Part shown: positions 49,773 to 57,851 of the stretch, piece by piece | Layout: each line of letters opens with the position of its first letter | Position numbering within the stretch: the first letter of the stretch is position 1 | Source of the DNA: a virus | DNA length: 60,507 bases | Strand: one strand, 5' to 3' | Virus record (IMG/VR): IMGVR_UViG_3300030090_004814 | Span: 1-60,507 of that record | Translations under genes and position numbers: made by a program | The notes under the pieces: model-generated | What the model was told of the DNA's origin: nothing | Databases searched by the model: none | Seen by the model: the letters and a program-made list of their open reading frames with translations, nothing else

Positions 49773-51533
49773 ATGAATACCTTTGCCCTTGATTACGAAA
49801 CTTATTATGATAAGAACTGCTCTATTAAGACTCTTGGTCCTTTAGGGTATTTCAGCCACCCTGAGTTTGATGCTTATCGAGTTTCTGTTTGGGGAGATGA
49901 GGGGACAAAGTTTGTAGGGCACCCAAAAGATTTTGATTGGGATTTATTAGAAGGCAATCGTGTTCTCAGTCACAATGCTTCCTTTGATGAGACGCTATAT
50001 CTGTATGGTATAAAACAAGACTGGTGGCCTGGTGTAAAGTATGCAGAGTGGCATTGCACGGCTGACTTAGCAGTCTACTGCGGTTTGCCTAGATCACTTA
50101 AAGGATCAACTGGCGTTGTTTTTGATTTAGAGGTTAGTAAAGAAACTAGAGATAATATGTCAGGCAAGAAGTGGGAGGATATGCTCGAAGGTTTTCAGGA
50201 AGAAGTCGATGAGTATGCTTTGAAAGATTCTGAGCTTTGCTTACAGCTTTGGGAAGAGTTATCACCAAAATGGCCTGAACACGAAAGAGATATTAGCAGA
50301 ACCAATAGGACAATAGTACAAAGAGGCATCCCTATTGATTATGACCTTCTAACAAAGAACAAGAATGTTATAGCCAATAAACTTTTTGAAACTGAAAAGA
50401 ATATTCCTTGGTTCGGAGAAGCTCCAACATTGTCCAGGAAATCATTCAATGAAGAGTGCCGTAAAGTTGGTATTGATCCCCCAGCTAGTTTAGCTCTTAG
50501 TAGTGAAGAAGCTAATGAGTGGATAGATGATCATAAAGAGAGTCATCCTTTTACGGAAGCTGTTAGGGACTACAGAAGAATTAATGCTCTTAAAAAGAAA
50601 CTAGATAGTTTTGAATATGCTACCCTTGATGACTCAAGATACTATGGGGGCTGTTTTTATTTTGGAGCACATACTGGAAGATACTCAGGAAGTGGAGGTA
50701 ACTTGAATATGCAGAACCTTCCTAGGGCAGAACATTTCGGTATAAACCTGAGACACATGATCTCTGCACCTGTGAACAAGAAACTCATTATTGCTGACTT
50801 ATCTCAAATCGAAGTTAGGACTCTTTGTTACTTGGCAGGAGATTTTGATATCATGGAAGATATTAAAGAAGCAGATGACATCTATGAAGTCTTTGCTAGA
50901 GAATTAGGTTTTTGGAGTGGGGACGGTTCTTTTAAAGAAGCTGATGAAGGAAAACTCAGGCATAAAGTAAAACAAATTGTTTTAGGATGTGGGTATGGGG
51001 TATCAGGTAAGAAGTTCGCAATGATATCAGGATTTCCTATTGAGCAAGCAATTGACTACGTAAGAATTTACAGAGATAAAATGAACAAAGTTGTAAAGCT
51101 TTGGAATAAATACCAAAGAAGTTTGGTTGTTGCTAACCATTTACAAAAAGATTTTACAATAGAACTTCCCTCTAAAAGAGTTCTTAATTATGGGAGCATA
51201 AAGAAAAGTGCAGGGGAGTTTAGAACTAATTATGTGTCCCATCATTATAAAGGTAACAAACAAGTACCTATTCGCCTATGGGGAGGTCTTCTCGCAGAGA
51301 ATGCCTCACAAGCTCTTAGTAGAGATATCTTTTCAGATATGATGCTTCGTCTTGAGGAAGAAGGCATCAAAACAATTTTTCATGTCCATGATGAATTTAT
51401 CATTGAGGTCGATGAAAATAAAGCAGACGCAACTCTTGAGAAAGTTTTGCAAGTCATGTCCACGCCCCCTAAATGGATACCTGAAATCCCTTTAGAGGCA
51501 GAAGGTAAAATAGTAGATAGATACGAAAAATGA
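49773..51533 (+). CDS. Family A DNA polymerase with 3'-5' exonuclease
   Basis: A 586-residue polymerase. The exonuclease domain has DYE (D7, E9), HNASFDE (D72) and YALKDSE (Y148, D152). The polymerase domain has motif A IIADLSQIE (D342), motif B on the O-helix (R396, K400, L404, Y408) and motif C HVHDEF (D540). L404 aligns with E. coli Pol I F762. It would replicate the phage genome. The start overlaps no other gene and follows a strong hairpin. Its stop overlaps the primase-helicase start as ATGA. Confidence 0.97.
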   Translation: MNTFALDYETYYDKNCSIKTLGPLGYFSHPEFDAYRVSVWGDEGTKFVGHPKDFDWDLLEGNRVLSHNASFDETLYLYGIKQDWWPGVKYAEWHCTADLAVYCGLPRSLKGSTGVVFDLEVSKETRDNMSGKKWEDMLEGFQEEVDEYALKDSELCLQLWEELSPKWPEHERDISRTNRTIVQRGIPIDYDLLTKNKNVIANKLFETEKNIPWFGEAPTLSRKSFNEECRKVGIDPPASLALSSEEANEWIDDHKESHPFTEAVRDYRRINALKKKLDSFEYATLDDSRYYGGCFYFGAHTGRYSGSGGNLNMQNLPRAEHFGINLRHMISAPVNKKLIIADLSQIEVRTLCYLAGDFDIMEDIKEADDIYEVFARELGFWSGDGSFKEADEGKLRHKVKQIVLGCGYGVSGKKFAMISGFPIEQAIDYVRIYRDKMNKVVKLWNKYQRSLVVANHLQKDFTIELPSKRVLNYGSIKKSAGEFRTNYVSHHYKGNKQVPIRLWGGLLAENASQALSRDIFSDMMLRLEEEGIKTIFHVHDEFIIEVDENKADATLEKVLQVMSTPPKWIPEIPLEAEGKIVDRYEK

Positions 51534-53713
51534 GTTACAGATATATTAAGAACCTATTAGATAAAAAAGCAGTCAAGTGTCCTGATTTAACAGCACTTAA
51601 AAAGAAAAGACCCTCACTTAAAGGTAAACTAGCATATAGGAAATGGTGCAAAGATAAAGACACAGAACATGTATTCTATTCTCTTTGTGAAGGTGACAAT
51701 GCAAACCTTAGAATAGATGGTCAAAACCCTTTATATGCGGTAAGTGGTATAGTTGCAGACTATGATGCAAATGTGGATTGGGATACAGTGGATGATCAAA
51801 TCAGGATAGGATGTAAAGATTTATTGCCTACATGGAGGACTAAAACATTTTCAAATTATATTAGACTGATATGGGAGTTTGAAGAAAAGATACCAGTATC
51901 TTCTGATATGTATTCAGCTTTCTGTAAAAGGATATCTACTAAGATTGGAGTTGAAAGAGTATTACCTGGGTTTGATCAAAGCTCTTTTAAGAGTAGCCAA
52001 TACTTTGAGCTTGGAGAAGATTGGCAAAGACTAGGGGATGCCTTGAGTAAATCAATTGCAACTACAGCATTGTTGCAAGCTGCAAAAGACAACCCACCAA
52101 CAACATCTGATGTATCCATCCCAATGGATATTCTAGAAAAAGAAATAAAAGAAAGATGGCCTAACAGATGGGAAGGAGATTTTTATGAAGGAGCTAGAGG
52201 TCCTTTATTTTGGATAGATGATGGGATTGAAAGAGAAGGTTGTCAGGTAGCAGAGCACGGAATCATTTGCTACAGCGACAGAGGGCATAGCCCTTTCTTA
52301 AACTGGAGAGAGTTATTAGGGTCTAAGTTTGTAGAGGAATATGAGGGTAAAAAATTACAGAGTGTACTAGACCAGTATTGGTTCAATGGTAATAATTATT
52401 TTAAGTTGATGTACAATAGGGCCGTTAAGATTCCTGATAAGCAACTTAACTTAGAACTTAGAAAGTTAGGTTTTTCTCCTAAACCCAGGAAGAAAGAACC
52501 TGTATCAGAACTTGAGGATGCTGTGGATGCTATTAATAACCAAAACAGAATTGATGCTATAGCTCCTGTAGTATTTTCTAAAGAAAGAGTACTCACTTAT
52601 CACGGCAAAAGGATTCTAAATGAATCTAATAACATGCCTATTGAACCTGCTGAAACTGGATCATTCGACAAGTGGCCTTGGCTATATAAATTTTTAAACC
52701 AATTCTTAGCAAGAGATTCTTCAGAAGATCAATTACCTTACCTTTTGTCTTGGGCTAAAAGAGCTTATGAAGCTTTGAGAGAAGGAGTCCTTTCACAAGG
52801 ACAAGCTTTGATATTAGTAGGTCCTGCTGGAAGAGGTAAGACACTTTTATCGGGGGGTATACTAGCTCCTTTGTTTGGAGGATGTGCTAATGCTTCAGAT
52901 TACTTGTCAGGAAAAACATCTTTTAATAAAGACTTAGGAAACTTCCCTTTATGGGCAGTAGACGATACTGTTTCAGCAGCTAGTTTCCAAGATCAAAGAA
53001 GAGCTACTGAACTTATTAAAAGGGGTGTTGCTAATCCTAATATTGAGTACCATGCAAAATATGCGGATTCAATATCAATTCCAATGGCTCCTAGAATATT
53101 GCTTACATTAAACATGGACCCCAATAGTTTATCGGTAATCCCTTCTTTAGATCAAAGTAATAGAGATAAAATAATTGCTCTTAGAATATCTATGGATGCT
53201 TCAGAGGATTTCCCATCAAACGCAGACATTAAGAAGATCTTAGATGAAGAACTTCCTTACTTTGCAGCTTTTCTTCTTGAATACGATATACCTAAAAAGA
53301 TAGCTGGTAACAATAGGTTTGGAGTTAAATCATACATTGATGATATGATAGCTAATGCAGCTTATGACAATTCTAGGAGGTCCCATGTTGCTGAGTTAGT
53401 GGAGTACTTTGTTGTCAAAGCACGTTCTTGGTTTCAAGATGGTAAACCTGTTTGGACTGGTACTCTTACAGAGATGCAGTCTTTTATATTAGAGTTCTCA
53501 GGAGGTCGTCACATAGGCGTTTCAAATAATCTCGATGCGGTTCGCAGGGGTATGCTGACCTTAGAGGATCATAGTAAGAACAACAAAAATGCTAGACCTA
53601 TCAGATCTAGTGGAGCAGGGGCAGGTAAAGTTTGGGAAATTTCATTAGAGGAAAAATTTGATTTAGACAGAGAACCAATTATAAATAAAGAAACAGTTGA
53701 AGAAAAAGTATGA
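51530..53713 (+). CDS. Primase-helicase (archaeo-eukaryotic primase-like plus SF3-like ATPase)
   Basis: A 727-residue protein. The N-terminal part has IVADYDAN (D77-Y-D79), the acidic pair expected of an AEP/PrimPol-like primase. The C-terminal part has Walker A GPAGRGKT (431-438) and Walker B LWAVDDT (D478, D479), then ILLTLNMDPNSL as a sensor-like motif, consistent with a D5/SF3-type helicase. It would prime and unwind DNA for the polymerase. The primase assignment is less certain than the ATPase. Confidence 0.85.
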   Translation: MSYRYIKNLLDKKAVKCPDLTALKKKRPSLKGKLAYRKWCKDKDTEHVFYSLCEGDNANLRIDGQNPLYAVSGIVADYDANVDWDTVDDQIRIGCKDLLPTWRTKTFSNYIRLIWEFEEKIPVSSDMYSAFCKRISTKIGVERVLPGFDQSSFKSSQYFELGEDWQRLGDALSKSIATTALLQAAKDNPPTTSDVSIPMDILEKEIKERWPNRWEGDFYEGARGPLFWIDDGIEREGCQVAEHGIICYSDRGHSPFLNWRELLGSKFVEEYEGKKLQSVLDQYWFNGNNYFKLMYNRAVKIPDKQLNLELRKLGFSPKPRKKEPVSELEDAVDAINNQNRIDAIAPVVFSKERVLTYHGKRILNESNNMPIEPAETGSFDKWPWLYKFLNQFLARDSSEDQLPYLLSWAKRAYEALREGVLSQGQALILVGPAGRGKTLLSGGILAPLFGGCANASDYLSGKTSFNKDLGNFPLWAVDDTVSAASFQDQRRATELIKRGVANPNIEYHAKYADSISIPMAPRILLTLNMDPNSLSVIPSLDQSNRDKIIALRISMDASEDFPSNADIKKILDEELPYFAAFLLEYDIPKKIAGNNRFGVKSYIDDMIANAAYDNSRRSHVAELVEYFVVKARSWFQDGKPVWTGTLTEMQSFILEFSGGRHIGVSNNLDAVRRGMLTLEDHSKNNKNARPIRSSGAGAGKVWEISLEEKFDLDREPIINKETVEEKV

Positions 53714-53979
53714 TTGAAGATATAAATGATTTTTTACAAGAGATTGTTCCTGGTGAAGCCGATCAGGTATACACCATTGATAACCTTTCTTATGGTTTTA
53801 TTGGGGTAACAGATGATTTGCGAGCTATTTATAGTCTTGAAAAATGTGTTGAGAAGTATCACCCAAAAGAAAATAAAGACTCAGCAGAAGGGTTAGTTTG
53901 GGAAGAGTTTACACAACACATTGATCAAGCTATTTCTGAGGGGTTTGACCCACCTCTTTTAATAAACACTATAGCTTGA
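53710..53979 (+). CDS. Small acidic protein at the end of the replication operon
   Basis: An 89-residue acidic protein (MIEDINDFLQEIVPGEADQV). ATGA coupling joins it to the primase-helicase gene. It overlaps the convergent nuclease gene by 11 bases at its end. Function unknown. Confidence 0.65.
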   Translation: MIEDINDFLQEIVPGEADQVYTIDNLSYGFIGVTDDLRAIYSLEKCVEKYHPKENKDSAEGLVWEEFTQHIDQAISEGFDPPLLINTIA

Positions 53980-54502
53980 GTATATCTTTTGGTTTGTTTA
54001 AAGAACTTATTTCTAAATGCAATCCTGAAGATTTAAACTTAAATCCATCATTATCCGTATCCCCTCTGTTTACGTAGTGGGCAGTGCTCAAGAGTTTTTT
54101 AGTAGGTAGCCAACCAACTAACCAGGCATACATGAGATCCCTTCTAACTCGTGTAAAAAAGTAAATGTCGTTTTGAAACTTAAAGTTTTTAGAGCAATTT
54201 ACAAAAGCACTATAGTTTGGTTGTGGCTCTGAGCTACATGTTTTAGACTTCACCTCAATTTCTTTTTTCCGGAATCTTATATCATATGTGTATGAAGTGT
54301 CTCCTGTGTATTTACTTCTAGGTAAATACTTGTTAACTACAACCTCTCCTAAACAACCTACCATCCTACCTAATCCTCGTGTATATGAATTAGGCAAAAC
54401 ACCCATATCTTTAGCTCTTTGATGTGCTAAAGAGATATCTTCGCTTGTCGGTTCATATCCTATAAAATCACCAACCTCTATAAATTTTTTACTTTTGCTC
54501 AT
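53969..54502 (-). CDS. PD-(D/E)XK nuclease-like protein
   Basis: A 177-residue protein with GCLGEVVVNKYL (E53), YDIRF (D74) and EIEVKSK (E83-V-K85), the E-D-ExK layout of PD-(D/E)XK nucleases. A helical C-terminal region follows. It may degrade host DNA or trim phage DNA. It is the last gene of the leftward lysis block, overlapping the lysozyme gene by 14 bases. Confidence 0.75.
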   Translation of the reverse strand: MSKSKKFIEVGDFIGYEPTSEDISLAHQRAKDMGVLPNSYTRGLGRMVGCLGEVVVNKYLPRSKYTGDTSYTYDIRFRKKEIEVKSKTCSSEPQPNYSAFVNCSKNFKFQNDIYFFTRVRRDLMYAWLVGWLPTKKLLSTAHYVNRGDTDNDGFKFKSSGLHLEISSLNKPKDILKL

Positions 54503-55028
54503 CTAGTAAGCGGATTCTTTCAGAAGCTGCTTCGTCGAAAGGCATCTTCAATGTTTTGGCGTTGCCTAAATCAACCCAAGGTTTTATGTTCCTTTCCATT
54601 CTTGGAGCGATCCCTGTTCCTTGTTTTAAGGATTTTCTATAATCGTCATTATTAAGAAGTTCTTTAGCTGCTGCATAATACTTACCCTCTTTAAATAACC
54701 CAATAGCTTTAGGTGATTGTCTGTAATCCCCTCTAAAATCTAAATCTATTAAAGATATTTTAATAGGGTTTGGAAAAGCATCAAAAGCACCTTTACCTAA
54801 ATCTTTATCTATATCATTTTTGACATAGTCTATCTTCTCTTTAATATCCACATTGAAAAGTTGTTTCGCTTTAGCTTCTGTTATCTCATTTAATTTTTCC
54901 CCCTTCTTTATCAAATGACCGATGCCAATAGTTGGGTTGCCTTCTGAATCCTTATACTTTTTCAAACGAAGTCCCTCGTTAGCTTTTATATATGAATAAT
55001 AATCAGGCTGTTTGTTTTCTTCACTCAT
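54489..55028 (-). CDS. Endolysin, T4-type lysozyme (GH24)
   Basis: A 179-residue muramidase cleaving the glycan strands of peptidoglycan. The N-terminal IKANEGLRLKKYKDSEG then PTIGIGH gives E18, D27 and T33, with the same spacing as E11, D20 and T26 of T4 lysozyme. There is no signal peptide, so release needs a holin. It lies with an amidase and membrane proteins in the lysis cassette and overlaps both neighbours. Confidence 0.92.
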   Translation of the reverse strand: MSEENKQPDYYSYIKANEGLRLKKYKDSEGNPTIGIGHLIKKGEKLNEITEAKAKQLFNVDIKEKIDYVKNDIDKDLGKGAFDAFPNPIKISLIDLDFRGDYRQSPKAIGLFKEGKYYAAAKELLNNDDYRKSLKQGTGIAPRMERNIKPWVDLGNAKTLKMPFDEAASERIRLLDEQK

Positions 55029-55323
55029 CTTTATATTTTTTTAAAAAGGTTTCCCAGGCAGGGAAGAATATTTCTTCCATACAACGTACAACAGCCTCTT
55101 GATCATAATTCTCAAGCCATCCTACTCCACTTATAAGTAAGCTAGCCTCCATCATTTCGTGACGGATAGTGTTTAAAAGAGTTTTACCTTTAAGGTTTTT
55201 GTTTATCTCAATTGTTTTTTTATCGTGCAGGTATAACCCAAAATCGGGACTGTCCCCATTAAAAGGAACTACAACAAGTTTTATCCTTTGTCCTGCAATC
55301 GATATAGATTTTGGAAGTTGCAC
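55021..55323 (-). CDS. Metallopeptidase-like small phage protein
   Basis: A 100-residue protein with TIRHEMMEASL, an HExxE variant of the HExxH zinc motif, followed by a helical EEIFFPAWETFLKK tail. Phage proteins with RHE-(I/M)-x-(H/E)-A and this tail are common and of unknown activity. I start at GTG 55323, directly after the amidase stop (TAATGTG) with GAGGTGG upstream. A TTG at 55383 would overlap the amidase by 59 bases. Confidence 0.6.
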   Translation of the reverse strand: MQLPKSISIAGQRIKLVVVPFNGDSPDFGLYLHDKKTIEINKNLKGKTLLNTIRHEMMEASLLISGVGWLENYDQEAVVRCMEEIFFPAWETFLKKYKDE

Positions 55324-55324
55324 A

Positions 55325-55879
55325 TTACCACCTCTCTGAAAGGTCTTTATAAAGTTCAATTCCCGCTGCCATTGCCGTAGCAATACCCTCCATATTTTTT
55401 AGAGCAAGATCCCAATCCTCCTCATTACTACCAAAAAAAGGCTCTGCGATTAATGCTGGACAATGAGTTAACCTTAAAAATCCTGCTCCTCTGCTCCCTT
55501 TCCGCCTGGGCCGAATACCTCTGCTCCTTAATTGTGGGAAGCAGTCTTCAAATGAATCTCTTAAAGCACGGGCAAATAGCCTTCCTTTCTCTGAAGTGGT
55601 CCAATACAGCCACTCATGCCCTGTGGCTGATGGAGTAGCTGCATTAAAATGTAGTTCTATGGCTGCTTCTACTCCGTCATTACGCAGAGTCTTTGCTAGC
55701 CACTTCATCGCACTCCAATAACTGTTTCCTTTATAGGTTGAGTAGATTTTGTGCTTTACCTTTAACCTATCGCTGATCATATCAGCTAGTTGGGAATTAT
55801 AATCCCATTCAGTAACTCCAGTTACAGAGGCTGCTCCTGAGTTATTTGGTCGTGAGTGTCCTACGCATATTGCTATCAT
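55325..55879 (-). CDS. N-acetylmuramoyl-L-alanine amidase (Amidase_3-like)
   Basis: A 184-residue zinc amidase that cuts the bond between muramic acid and the peptide stem. H8 (CVGHSRPNNSGA), E24 (VTEWDYN), H77 (ELHFNA) and E146 (LIAEPFF) are the Amidase_3 zinc and catalytic residues. There is no signal peptide. With the lysozyme in the same cassette it gives a second peptidoglycan-cutting activity. Confidence 0.9.
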   Translation of the reverse strand: MIAICVGHSRPNNSGAASVTGVTEWDYNSQLADMISDRLKVKHKIYSTYKGNSYWSAMKWLAKTLRNDGVEAAIELHFNAATPSATGHEWLYWTTSEKGRLFARALRDSFEDCFPQLRSRGIRPRRKGSRGAGFLRLTHCPALIAEPFFGSNEEDWDLALKNMEGIATAMAAGIELYKDLSERW

Positions 55880-55891
55880 TTTTACTGGGCA

Positions 55892-56509
55892 CTACTTTTT
55901 GTCTTTTCTTTTCTTGTCTCTAAAAGACATCCTTATCTTCTTTAATCTTACTGGGTCTGATATATTACTCGTATAACTATCTATTGCGGAACCATCCTCA
56001 TTCAAAATTAATCTCCCTTCCGTTCCCATCGTTGGATCACCTTCAGACAATATCTCCTGGCCAATTATATTTAGTCTAGTTCTTCCTGTATTATCTTTCC
56101 CTTTAAAAGAAATATCATCTAAAGGAGTAGCTTCATCTCTAAACCCACTTAAATCTTTACCACTCCTCTCAGCACCCCTAAGACCACTAAAATCTTTTTC
56201 ACTAGTAATTGAGTCTAACCCCTCTTCAACGGCTTCTTCAAAAGACAAAGGTGTTATATAAAGAGGTTTTTCTTTTTTAGAAGGAAAAGATCCAGAATTA
56301 GATGTAGTTTTTTCTTCAGTGACCTGAATAATACCTCGTCTAACAAGGTCTTTTTCCGCATCGTCAAACTCCTTAATCTGTTTACGGATGGCTTCTCTAG
56401 TACCTTTATCAAGTTTATCTAGAGAGCTTTGAGAAAGACCTTTAATATAATCTATTTTCTTTTTATTACTCGCATAGATTTTTTTAATTTCTTCTAATTC
56501 GTTAGGCAT
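55892..56509 (-). CDS. Hypothetical protein in lysis block
   Basis: A 205-residue charged protein with a helical first half (EEIKKIYASNKKKIDYIKGL) and a Gly/Asp/Ser-rich second half. There is no membrane segment, signal peptide or motif. Its location between the amidase and the lipoprotein suggests a late role. Function unknown. Confidence 0.65.
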   Translation of the reverse strand: MPNELEEIKKIYASNKKKIDYIKGLSQSSLDKLDKGTREAIRKQIKEFDDAEKDLVRRGIIQVTEEKTTSNSGSFPSKKEKPLYITPLSFEEAVEEGLDSITSEKDFSGLRGAERSGKDLSGFRDEATPLDDISFKGKDNTGRTRLNIIGQEILSEGDPTMGTEGRLILNEDGSAIDSYTSNISDPVRLKKIRMSFRDKKRKDKK

Positions 56510-56513
56510 ATAA

Positions 56514-56756
56514 TTATTTTTGATTACCTATAATTATAGCACGTCTGTAGGAATAATCACTGTGAAACTTCTGCCCACGACCCATGAGGTTGCCTTCTTT
56601 GAAAGGATAGTCATACCCTTTTATAAGGGTTATTGTAGCAGGATCATAAAGATTGCTTTCGTTCAAGCTGGAGTCTCCTGCTAAGTCTCTCAAGGCGCAG
56701 CTTGGCAGCAGGGCTACCATCAGCAGCAAGGCGATCAGCTTCATCTTCAAGGTCAT
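56514..56756 (-). CDS. Small lipoprotein, spanin-like outer-membrane partner
   Basis: An 80-residue protein with a lipoprotein signal (MKLIALLLMVALLPSC, lipobox LPSC). The mature part is about 58 residues. The gene overlaps the 63-residue gene in another frame, the arrangement of Rz/Rz1 spanin pairs. It would sit in the outer membrane and link to an inner partner to complete lysis. The start may be MTLK (56756) or MKLI (56744). Confidence 0.62.
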   Translation of the reverse strand: MTLKMKLIALLLMVALLPSCALRDLAGDSSLNESNLYDPATITLIKGYDYPFKEGNLMGRGQKFHSDYSYRRAIIIGNQK

Positions 56757-56835
56757 AAATATGTTTCCTATGTTTATATTTAGTGTATGCAGCGTATGAA
56801 CTCAAAGCTGACTTTATAATACTTATGAAGGTCAC
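56644..56835 (-). CDS. Small helical protein overlapping the lipoprotein (possible inner spanin)
   Basis: A 63-residue protein with a modest hydrophobic start (MTFISIIKSALSSYAAY) and a charged helical tail. It starts with GTG overlapping the upstream stop (GTGA). Its last about 113 bases overlap the lipoprotein gene in another frame, as in Rz/Rz1 pairs, but the hydrophobic segment is weak. The spanin role is inference. Confidence 0.5.
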   Translation of the reverse strand: MTFISIIKSALSSYAAYTKYKHRKHIYDLEDEADRLAADGSPAAKLRLERLSRRLQLERKQSL

Positions 56836-56939
56836 TTCTTATTCTTTTTATTTCTATAAGCTTTTCTTAGGACAGAATTTTTAGAATTCTTTTTTTTAGA
56901 AGCCTTCTTTTCTTTTCCGTAAGATTTCCCGTACTTCAT
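56832..56939 (-). CDS. 35-residue basic peptide
   Basis: A tiny Lys-rich protein (MKYGKSYGKEKKASKKKNSK...) joined by ATGA to the gene before and by GTGA to the gene after. It resembles the tiny basic proteins of the virion operon. Function unknown. Confidence 0.55.
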   Translation of the reverse strand: MKYGKSYGKEKKASKKKNSKNSVLRKAYRNKKNKK

Positions 56940-57100
56940 TTCTTTTTAGATAAAATTGACCATATAACACCCACGAGAGTGACTGCTGCTGATACGCCCG
57001 TAGTTACTTCTTCACCAGAAGCTAACCCATTCTGAGTCATGAATCCTCCCCCGAAAGTAAGGATATGACGTATGATTCCTAAGATTGCTTGTTTATTCAT
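56936..57100 (-). CDS. Pam3-gp28-like putative holin
   Basis: A 54-residue protein, MNKQAILGIIRHILTFGGGF then an ATTGVSAAVTLVGVIWSIL-type membrane span and SKKK end. The KQ-xx-GI-x-RH-x-LTxGGG-F start and VGVIWSI end are those of the Pam3-gp28 family of putative phage holins (family name from memory). It would form the lysis pore letting the lysozyme out. It overlaps both neighbours by ATGA. Confidence 0.72.
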   Translation of the reverse strand: MNKQAILGIIRHILTFGGGFMTQNGLASGEEVTTGVSAAVTLVGVIWSILSKKK

Positions 57101-57270
57101 TTTTTCTTTTTTATTAAATTATATAAGGTAATGATAGCTACCGTAATACCTAAGAGTCCTCCAACGACTTGTATACCCCATTGGATGACCTCTGCGTATG
57201 GTATTGTAACTGCTATTAAAGAGCCAGTTACCCCTGTAACTCCTTTAGCTATTATTTCACTATTGCTCAT
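57097..57270 (-). CDS. Second holin-like membrane protein
   Basis: A 57-residue protein starting MSNSEIIAKGVTGVTGSLIA, with two hydrophobic stretches (GSLIAVTIPYAEVIQWGI and VVGGLLGITVAIITLYNLI) and a lysine-rich end. A TTG 33 bases upstream is in frame but adds an unlikely leader. Two adjacent small membrane proteins may act as holin and antiholin. Confidence 0.62.
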   Translation of the reverse strand: MSNSEIIAKGVTGVTGSLIAVTIPYAEVIQWGIQVVGGLLGITVAIITLYNLIKKKK

Positions 57271-57323
57271 GAAGCTAAAAATATAGCATATTTGTAGCCT
57301 CAATCAAGGTGCTGAAAACCCTA

Positions 57324-57605
57324 TTAATCAGGCAAAACTATGTCTTCGGTAGGCTCTTCTACCTTCATAGTTTCTTGGAACTCAGTAAGACCTTCCTTCT
57401 CTGTAGGTACTGTGTGGCTATCATTTACATCACTGATAGTCCACCAGCCCTTTTCTCGAAGTTTTAGGTAGTCCCCATACTCATGACAAACTCTTTTGTC
57501 AGTATGCTCAGTAGCATACCCATTTGCATCAGTACTTCGTTGAGGCACTGGATTATACATCCAGTGCGACTTGAAGTCCTCTTCGGATAGATCTAAGTCA
57601 GGCAT
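57324..57605 (-). CDS. Small protein related to the HMMYDP family
   Basis: A 93-residue acidic protein with DFKSHWMYNPVPQRSTDANG and HEYGDYLKLREKGWW, matching the core of the 62-residue protein at 13921-14109 (HMMYDP ... KKHLELKKKGY). It therefore looks like a distant paralogue, here without the basic tail. The start overlaps the upstream stop as TAATG. Function unknown. Confidence 0.62.
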   Translation of the reverse strand: MPDLDLSEEDFKSHWMYNPVPQRSTDANGYATEHTDKRVCHEYGDYLKLREKGWWTISDVNDSHTVPTEKEGLTEFQETMKVEEPTEDIVLPD

Positions 57606-57805
57606 TACTCTGACTCTTCTTCTTCTTTAGCCTCTTCAGGAGCAGGTTTAGGTGGCTCTTCTCCAGTTTGTTTAGCAATTTCTTTTGCTACAACGACAAG
57701 AGCTTCTGCACCATTCAACCCGACTTGCTTAGTAGTAATATCGAGTGCTTGATAGATTACTTGTATGAATCCTTTGGGAATTTCTAATGTAACTTTTTCT
57801 TCCAT
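57605..57805 (-). CDS. Small acidic-tailed protein
   Basis: A 66-residue protein with a helical first half (IPKGFIQVIYQALDITTKQV) and an acidic Pro/Glu tail. It lies 46 bases after the tail fibre and is coupled to the next gene by TAATG. Function unknown. Confidence 0.62.
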   Translation of the reverse strand: MEEKVTLEIPKGFIQVIYQALDITTKQVGLNGAEALVVVAKEIAKQTGEEPPKPAPEEAKEEEESE

Positions 57806-57851
57806 AATACTGTTAGAATAGCTAGTTTAGGGAGCTGTTCAAGTATTTTAT

